33,771 nucleotides of DNA. It comes from a virus. Shown here piece after piece: positions 29,358 through 33,771 of the stretch (positions are counted from its first letter, which is position 1; every line of letters begins with the position of its first letter). The notes beneath the pieces were generated by a model. That model had not been told where the DNA came from and did no database searches. It was given only the letters and a program-made list of their open reading frames with translations. The translations under genes were made by a program, and so were the position numbers. Where the stretch lies: positions 1-33,771 of the IMG/VR virus record IMGVR_UViG_3300010392_000711, one strand, 5' to 3'.

Positions 29358-30928
29358 ACATTTTCGGCATCGGCAAAAACAAAACGCATCGCCGCCGGTT
29401 GTCGTCCGTCCGCGGCGCCGCACCAAAACCAACCGTTCGCCGGTTGCCGGCACGTCCGGCCAGGCCGCGCGGTCGGCGGTCCGCGGCGTTGCGATATTTT
29501 GATTCCGCGGTCACCGACCGATTGACCGCCGGTTGGACCACAACGCCCAAAAGCGCGGACGATGTTGTCCGCGAATGTTTGCGTACGTTGCGCGCGCGGT
29601 CGCGCGAACAAGTGTGCAACAACGATTACGCAAAGAAATTTACCGCGATGGTCAAGGGCAATGTTGTCGGTCCACGCGGCGCCGTGCTAACCGCGATGTG
29701 TGTCGGTATGAGCGGCAAACCGGATTATCTGGCGAACCAATGCATTGAGGAAAATTGGCGCGAATGGTGCGAGGACTTTTGCGACATTGAGGGTCAAAAC
29801 AATTGGTTGGACCAACAGCGGTTATTCGTCGGCGCGGTGGCCGAGGACGGCGAATCATTGTTGCGCCATTATACCGGCCGATTCGCCGGAAAATATCAGT
29901 ATGCAACGCAATTAATCGATCCCGAAACGTTAGATGTGGACCACAACGAGGATGGCCGATCAGGCGCGTCTATCAAGATGGGAATGGAATTCAACCGATA
30001 CAACCAACGCACCGCATATTATCTCCGAACCGATTCGAAAGACAGTACCCATATAGGGCCGTATGGCCGGCGATATCATCGCGTGCCGGCGTCGGATATC
30101 GAACATGCGTTTCTGCCGGATCGCGTCGGTCAATCGCGCGGGTTGCCATGGATGGGCGCCAGTCTAGCGCGGATGCAAATGTTGGACGGGTTCGAAGATT
30201 CCGCGTTGGTGGCGGCGCGGGCCGGTGCCAACAATCTGTTTTCTATCATCGGCGACGATGGTGATTCATACGCCGGTGAAAGCGACGGATCCGGCGGAAC
30301 GTATATGGACACCGAGCCGGGTTCGGTGAATCGATTCGACGCCGGCACCGAAATACAAATGCATGATCCAGCGTATCCGCATGGCGAGTTTGGGAGTTTT
30401 GTTAAGTCGATTTTACGCGGGATCTCCGCGGGGTTGTTGGTGTCGTATAATTCGTTGGCTAACGATCTCGAGGGTGTGAATTTTTCAAGCTTGCGCGCCG
30501 GCGCGATTGAGGAACGCGATGTATGGATGATGTTACAAGAGGTTGTGTTAATCGCGCGCCTGTGCCGGCCGGTCTATAACCATTGGCTAAAACGCGCGTT
30601 GTTGAGTGGTGAGTTGACCATTAACGGCAAACCTTTGAAACAATCGCGAATCCGCAAATATTCCAAAGTCCAATTTAACGCGCATAGGTGGCCATGGGTT
30701 GATCCGCTAAAAGACGTTAACGCGTCGGGGAAAGCGATATCGATGTGTTTGACCACATACACGCGCGAGGCCGCCAAATTGGGATCGAATTTCCACGATA
30801 ACGTACGGCAACAACAGTTGGAACGCGAAGCGATGGCGGCCGCCGGTATCACGTCGGAACAGGCATTGACGGGCAATAGTGGCAACGGCAAGGAGGCCGG
30901 CGATGGCGGACAAGACGCAGACAATTAA
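29354..30928 (+). CDS. Portal protein (lambda GpB family)
   Basis: The protein is 524 aa. It forms the dodecameric ring at the head vertex through which DNA enters and leaves and to which terminase docks. Typical features are the basic N-terminus, VTDRLTAGWTTTPKSADDVV, RARSREQVCNNDYAKKFTAM, NVVGPRGAVL, LIDPETLDVDHN and GISAGLLVSYNSLANDLEGV, all in lambda-type portal order. The C-terminus is Gly/Asn/Asp-rich. ATG 29354 overlaps the previous stop; the end contains the strong ribosome-binding site of the capsid gene, which overlaps it by 26 bases. Confidence 0.92.
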   Translation: MNIFGIGKNKTHRRRLSSVRGAAPKPTVRRLPARPARPRGRRSAALRYFDSAVTDRLTAGWTTTPKSADDVVRECLRTLRARSREQVCNNDYAKKFTAMVKGNVVGPRGAVLTAMCVGMSGKPDYLANQCIEENWREWCEDFCDIEGQNNWLDQQRLFVGAVAEDGESLLRHYTGRFAGKYQYATQLIDPETLDVDHNEDGRSGASIKMGMEFNRYNQRTAYYLRTDSKDSTHIGPYGRRYHRVPASDIEHAFLPDRVGQSRGLPWMGASLARMQMLDGFEDSALVAARAGANNLFSIIGDDGDSYAGESDGSGGTYMDTEPGSVNRFDAGTEIQMHDPAYPHGEFGSFVKSILRGISAGLLVSYNSLANDLEGVNFSSLRAGAIEERDVWMMLQEVVLIARLCRPVYNHWLKRALLSGELTINGKPLKQSRIRKYSKVQFNAHRWPWVDPLKDVNASGKAISMCLTTYTREAAKLGSNFHDNVRQQQLEREAMAAAGITSEQALTGNSGNGKEAGDGGQDADN

Positions 30929-32816
30929 GAGCAAAAAGGTGTATCGCGAAGCGGCGTTTATTTTGCCGCCGCATGGCGAAACCACGCGCGGATTCATAGA
31001 CGAGGAAGCGCGGACAGTCGAACTGGCGTTTTCGAGTGAGGCGCCATGTTCACAGTGGTTCGGGCAGGAAGTTTTGGACCATTCGCCGGGTGCGGTGCGG
31101 TTGGAGCGAATCAAGGCGGCCGGCGCCGTGTTGGTTGGCCACGATCGTTCCGATCTAGTCGCGGTTCCCGAAAATATACGCATTGACGACGACCGCATGG
31201 GGCGGGCGAGTGTGCGCTTTGGTAATAGCGCGCGGGCCAATGAAATATTTCAGGACGTGATAGATGGCATCCGCCGAACGGTGTCGGTTGGTTATCGCAT
31301 TCACGAAATGAAGATGATCGAAGAGCGCGACGACGGACCGGATACCTACCTCGTAACCGATTGGGAGCCATTCGAAATCTCGTTTGAACCGGCGCCAAAC
31401 GATTACACGGTGGGCGTGGGTCGCGACGATGGCGACCATCCGCAAACAATCAACGTCAAACCTTTAGATAAGGAGATCGAAGCTATGGGTACCGAAACCA
31501 TCACCGCAGATGTGGACGTGGATGCCATCCGCGTCGAAGAGCGTGCGAATGCTCTCAAGGGAGAGCGCGAACGGTCGGCGGAAATCCTGGCGATGCGGAA
31601 AACGCATCCGCAGCACGCCGAGATTTGCGATCAATTCCTGCATTCCGACCGGTCGGCCGCCGATTGTGGTTTGGCCATTCTCGCCGCCATGGAAACCGCC
31701 GGTGAAGTGACCAAGGCACCGGAAACCGGGGCAATCGGACTTAGCAAACAGGAAACGCGCGATTTCAATCTGATGAAAGCTTTGCGTTATCTGGTAAGTC
31801 CGTCGCAGCGCAACGCCAGTGCCGCCGGCCTGGAACTCGAGGCGAGTCGAACGGTGGCCGACAACATGGGAAAAGAGCCGGAAGGGCTTTATATCCCGTA
31901 CGATTTCACGAGTCGCGCCATCAACGTCGGCACCGATAGTGCCGGTGGCTATACCGTGAACACCGAAGACGCCGGTATGTCGATGATCGAAATGTTGAGG
32001 AACGCCATGGTCGTGGCGCAGGCCGGTGCGAAATATTATCCGGGTTTGGTCGGGGATTTCGCGGTGTCTAAGCAGACCGGCGGCGCAACCGGGTATATCG
32101 TCGCCGAGGGCGTCGATGTTACCGAATCCGCATTGACGTTCGGCCAGGCCACCATGACGCCGTATACGTTCGGCGCCTACTCCGACATTACGCGCAAGAT
32201 GCTATTGCAGTCGTCTATCGCAATTGAAAACGGACTCAAGATGGATCTGGCCACCACGTTGGCGACCATGATCGATCTCAAGGCAATACACGGATCCGGA
32301 TCAAGCGAACCGACCGGTGTTTTGGCGACGTCCGGTATCGGATCCGTTGCCGGTGGCACCAATGGATTGGCGCCGGCGTGGTCCCATGTGGTCGATCTGG
32401 AATCCGAGGTTGCCGTTGATAACGCGTTGATCGGCACCGCCGGTTACATCACGAATCACCGGATTCGTGGCAAGCTCAAGAAAACGCCGCAGCACGCAAC
32501 CGCCGCGGTCGGTCCGTGGGTTTGGGAAAACGGTTCGGCGCCTGGCGTTGGCGAGATCAATGGATATCCGGCGTATGCGACCAATCAGGTTTCCAGCACG
32601 TTGACAAAGGGATCCTCAACCGATTGTTCCGCCATCGCGTTCGGCATTTGGGCCGAAATGATCGTGGGTTTGTGGTCGTCGATCGATATCAACGTGGATA
32701 TGGCAAGCTTGTCGAAGTCCGGCGGGATCCGCGTGGTGGCATTGCAGGATGCCGACGTGATGATTCGCCATGCGGAAAGTTTTGCCGCGATGTTGGACGC
32801 GCGTCACGCGGGTTAA
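30903..32816 (+). CDS. Prohead protease-major capsid protein fusion (HK97 type)
   Basis: The protein is 637 aa from ATG 30903, six bases after a perfect AAGGAGG (30890-30896) inside the portal gene; an upstream start (30879) lacks one. Residues 1-165 match U35 prohead proteases, with catalytic candidates H80 (VLVGHDRSD) and S128 (RTVSVGYRI) and EPFEISFEPAP. From about 195 a scaffold-like helical delta domain leads to an HK97-fold capsid part ending AESFAAMLDARHAG. Protease-capsid fusions occur naturally and are cleaved during maturation. A second strong start at 31485 could give the capsid part alone. Confidence 0.9.
   Translation: MADKTQTIKSKKVYREAAFILPPHGETTRGFIDEEARTVELAFSSEAPCSQWFGQEVLDHSPGAVRLERIKAAGAVLVGHDRSDLVAVPENIRIDDDRMGRASVRFGNSARANEIFQDVIDGIRRTVSVGYRIHEMKMIEERDDGPDTYLVTDWEPFEISFEPAPNDYTVGVGRDDGDHPQTINVKPLDKEIEAMGTETITADVDVDAIRVEERANALKGERERSAEILAMRKTHPQHAEICDQFLHSDRSAADCGLAILAAMETAGEVTKAPETGAIGLSKQETRDFNLMKALRYLVSPSQRNASAAGLELEASRTVADNMGKEPEGLYIPYDFTSRAINVGTDSAGGYTVNTEDAGMSMIEMLRNAMVVAQAGAKYYPGLVGDFAVSKQTGGATGYIVAEGVDVTESALTFGQATMTPYTFGAYSDITRKMLLQSSIAIENGLKMDLATTLATMIDLKAIHGSGSSEPTGVLATSGIGSVAGGTNGLAPAWSHVVDLESEVAVDNALIGTAGYITNHRIRGKLKKTPQHATAAVGPWVWENGSAPGVGEINGYPAYATNQVSSTLTKGSSTDCSAIAFGIWAEMIVGLWSSIDINVDMASLSKSGGIRVVALQDADVMIRHAESFAAMLDARHAG
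31485..32816 (+). CDS. Internal in-frame start: delta domain plus major capsid protein
   Basis: AAGGAG (31470-31475) lies nine bases before the in-frame ATG 31485, codon 195 of the fused gene, at the exact protease-scaffold boundary. Translation from here would give a 443-aa scaffold-capsid protein without protease, providing many capsid copies per protease copy. From here codon use shifts to more CTG and CTC (absent or rare elsewhere), as expected of a highly expressed product. Expression is inferred from the site, not measured. Confidence 0.65.
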   Translation: MGTETITADVDVDAIRVEERANALKGERERSAEILAMRKTHPQHAEICDQFLHSDRSAADCGLAILAAMETAGEVTKAPETGAIGLSKQETRDFNLMKALRYLVSPSQRNASAAGLELEASRTVADNMGKEPEGLYIPYDFTSRAINVGTDSAGGYTVNTEDAGMSMIEMLRNAMVVAQAGAKYYPGLVGDFAVSKQTGGATGYIVAEGVDVTESALTFGQATMTPYTFGAYSDITRKMLLQSSIAIENGLKMDLATTLATMIDLKAIHGSGSSEPTGVLATSGIGSVAGGTNGLAPAWSHVVDLESEVAVDNALIGTAGYITNHRIRGKLKKTPQHATAAVGPWVWENGSAPGVGEINGYPAYATNQVSSTLTKGSSTDCSAIAFGIWAEMIVGLWSSIDINVDMASLSKSGGIRVVALQDADVMIRHAESFAAMLDARHAG

Positions 32817-32845
32817 CATTTAGTGGTGTGATGGATAGTTAAAAT

Positions 32846-32873
32846 CTTGGGGATCTGGAAACAGATCCCCAAG
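32846..32873. terminator. 12-bp perfect hairpin with GAAA tetraloop after capsid gene
   Basis: CTTGGGGATCTG (32846-32857) pairs without mismatch with CAGATCCCCAAG (32862-32873) around a GAAA loop. Downstream on the plus strand is TGAAAAAAG, not a U-tract, so full termination is unlikely; a partial terminator or mRNA 3'-end protector for abundant capsid transcript is more plausible. The stem ends 24 bp before the next ATG. Confidence 0.85.
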
Positions 32874-32897
32874 TGAAAAAAGAAAGAGGACGAAACC

Positions 32898-33341
32898 ATG
32901 GGCGGCAATCTCCGAGATTTTGAAAACAATCTCAAGTATACCCAATTGATCGATCCGGCGGCGGCCACCGCGGACGTCGATAGCGCATCGGTCGATATGG
33001 CAAACTACGAATCGGTCGCATTCTATGTGTTGGTCGGTGCCACCGGCGACACATTGGATGGATCCAACCACATCCAATTGGAAATCGAAACGTCGGCCGA
33101 TGATTCCACATTTGCCGATTGTGCCGATGCGTACATTACCAATGCGGTCACCGGCACGAACACCGGCACGTTTGCGTTGATTAACGCGGCGGACGAGGAC
33201 GACGCGGTGTATATGACCGAATACCGCGGTAACGCGCGCTATGTGCGGGTTGTGGTCAATGTCACGGGGACGCATACGAATGGCACGCCGATCGCCGTGT
33301 TGGCGTTGCGGGGCCAGGCGAAAAACCTGCCGGTTAGCTAG
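32898..33341 (+). CDS. Capsid-associated (decoration-like) protein
   Basis: The protein is 147 aa from ATG 32898 with AGAGGA upstream. It is beta-rich and acidic: SVAFYVLVGATGDTLDGSNH, IQLEIETSADDSTFADCADA and YVRVVVNVTG are typical of small proteins following the major capsid gene in many phages, thought to decorate or stabilise the head. The family has no fully proven function. It has no signal or membrane segment. Confidence 0.6.
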   Translation: MGGNLRDFENNLKYTQLIDPAAATADVDSASVDMANYESVAFYVLVGATGDTLDGSNHIQLEIETSADDSTFADCADAYITNAVTGTNTGTFALINAADEDDAVYMTEYRGNARYVRVVVNVTGTHTNGTPIAVLALRGQAKNLPVS

Positions 33342-33368
33342 AAAGCGGCCGGCGGATACGGAGGTAAT

Positions 33369-33771
33369 ATGCTAGTACGAATCACAAGGCATACAATCGG
33401 CGACGGTAGGCCGGTGTTTGCCGGCGAGATCCATGATCTCAATTGCGCCGAAATATTGGTTGCGTTGGGGAAAGCCGAGCCAGTATCGGCCGCCGAAGCG
33501 ATCCCGTCGTTGATCGAACAATTCGACGACGACGACGACGACGATACCGAACGAATGTTGGATGAGGTTTTCGGTCCGGCCGACGATGCCGGCGATGCCG
33601 ACGATGCCGGCGATGCCGACGATGCCGGCGATGCCGACGATGCCGGCGATGCCGACGATGCCGGCGATGCCGGCGATGCCGACGATGCCGGCGATGCCGA
33701 CGATGCCGGCGATGCCGACGATGCCGGCGATAACCTCGAGGCCGCCGCTATTGATTCGATCCAATGGGTGA
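33369..33771 (+). CDS. N-terminal part of acidic-repeat/AT-hook protein (gene crosses contig join)
   Basis: ATG 33369 has ACGGAGGTAAT upstream. The first 55 residues are a compact alpha/beta region (MLVRITRHTIGDGRPVFAGE), then a poly-Asp stretch, then from residue 71 an 18-bp-repeat-encoded region of Ala, Asp and Gly. The frame stays open to 33771 and continues at base 94 onward to the stop at 192, giving 166 aa. The mixture of acidic repeats and a basic AT-hook tail at the C-terminus is unusual. Repeat number may be misassembled. Location suggests a head-completion or head-tail role. Confidence 0.85.
   Translation, partial: MLVRITRHTIGDGRPVFAGEIHDLNCAEILVALGKAEPVSAAEAIPSLIEQFDDDDDDDTERMLDEVFGPADDAGDADDAGDADDAGDADDAGDADDAGDAGDADDAGDADDAGDADDAGDNLEAAAIDSIQWV
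33579..33731 (+). repeat. 18-bp in-frame tandem repeat (Ala-Asp-Asp-Ala-Gly-Asp)
   Basis: The unit GCCGACGATGCCGGCGAT occurs in tandem about 8.5 times over 153 bp: five full units, one half unit (GCCGGCGAT), and three more full units. Units are essentially identical at DNA level, including synonymous positions, which implies recent expansion or gene conversion. The three rightmost units also form bases 1-54. Because the contig breaks here, true copy number is uncertain. Confidence 0.9.
33678..33771. repeat. Right copy of 94-bp terminal direct repeat
   Basis: Identical to bases 1-94. It contains the last three tandem units and the unique continuation into the AT-hook gene. Removing one copy gives a circular map of about 33,677 bp with an uninterrupted reading frame. 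Confidence 0.95.

Noticed and set aside
33579-33731. CRISPR-like array because of regular repeats.
   Set aside because: The repeats are contiguous without spacers, in frame and translated; they are a coding tandem repeat.
33678-33771. Direct terminal repeats as physical virion ends (T7-type packaging).
   Set aside because: The repeat is inside a gene and a tandem array, is very short, and the terminase is GpA/cos type; it is best read as assembly overlap of a circle.

Overview
The window is essentially one complete temperate, tailed (siphovirus-type) bacteriophage genome. The last 94 bases (33678-33771) are identical to the first 94, so the contig closes into a circle of about 33,677 bp, and one gene runs across the join. 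The host cannot be named. A truncated bacterial tRNA-Thr(CGT) 3' half next to the integrase shows a bacterial host. Sec-type signal peptides and a spanin-like gene pair lean towards a diderm (Gram-negative-type) host. Leucine is written mostly TTG/CTA with little CTG, which is unusual for DNA this rich in G and C. No host chromosomal flank is present.

Reading around the circle, the early operon (18120-26212, all + strand, many ATGA/GTGA stop-start overlaps) carries: an excisionase/Cro-like HTH protein, a membrane protein, an HNH endonuclease, a replication-initiator-like protein, an SH3-like small protein, a RecU-like Holliday junction resolvase, a full-length sigma-70 factor, and a run of small unknown proteins, several with CxxC zinc knuckles. 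It ends at a 262-bp non-coding, hairpin-rich block (26213-26474) just before the terminase genes. That block is the likely cos/pac site, the late-promoter region, or a structured leader whose last hairpin covers the terS ribosome-binding site.

The late operon then runs from 26475 through the contig join to 15194. Order: TerS, TerL (GpA family), a gpW-position protein, lambda-type portal, a fused prohead protease-major capsid protein with a strong internal start, a capsid-associated protein, an acidic-repeat/AT-hook protein, head-tail joining, gpZ-like, gpU-like, tail tube, G and GT chaperones (with a -1 slippery heptamer), tape measure, gpM-like, a beta-helix protein, hub and other tip proteins. 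After these come three consecutive genes with N-terminal export signals (a small protein, a 1094-aa beta-helix/LamG protein, an SGNH-hydrolase-like protein). The lysis region follows: TM/coiled-coil protein, GH24 endolysin, holin-like protein, a zinc-ribbon metallophosphoesterase, and two overlapping spanin-like genes.

The minus-strand lysogeny block (15265-17979) holds a proline-rich protein, a P4-type tyrosine integrase, the attP core (tRNA-Thr half) and a repressor-like HTH protein. It faces the late operon across a hairpin terminator (15212-15247) and is divergent from the early operon across a control region (17980-18119). Three copies of a TGATGGYGTA-type direct repeat lie in the int/attP and early-promoter regions. 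The working model is: repressor holds the early operon off; when released, the early operon makes replication/recombination proteins and its own sigma factor, which may switch on the late operon from 26213-26474.
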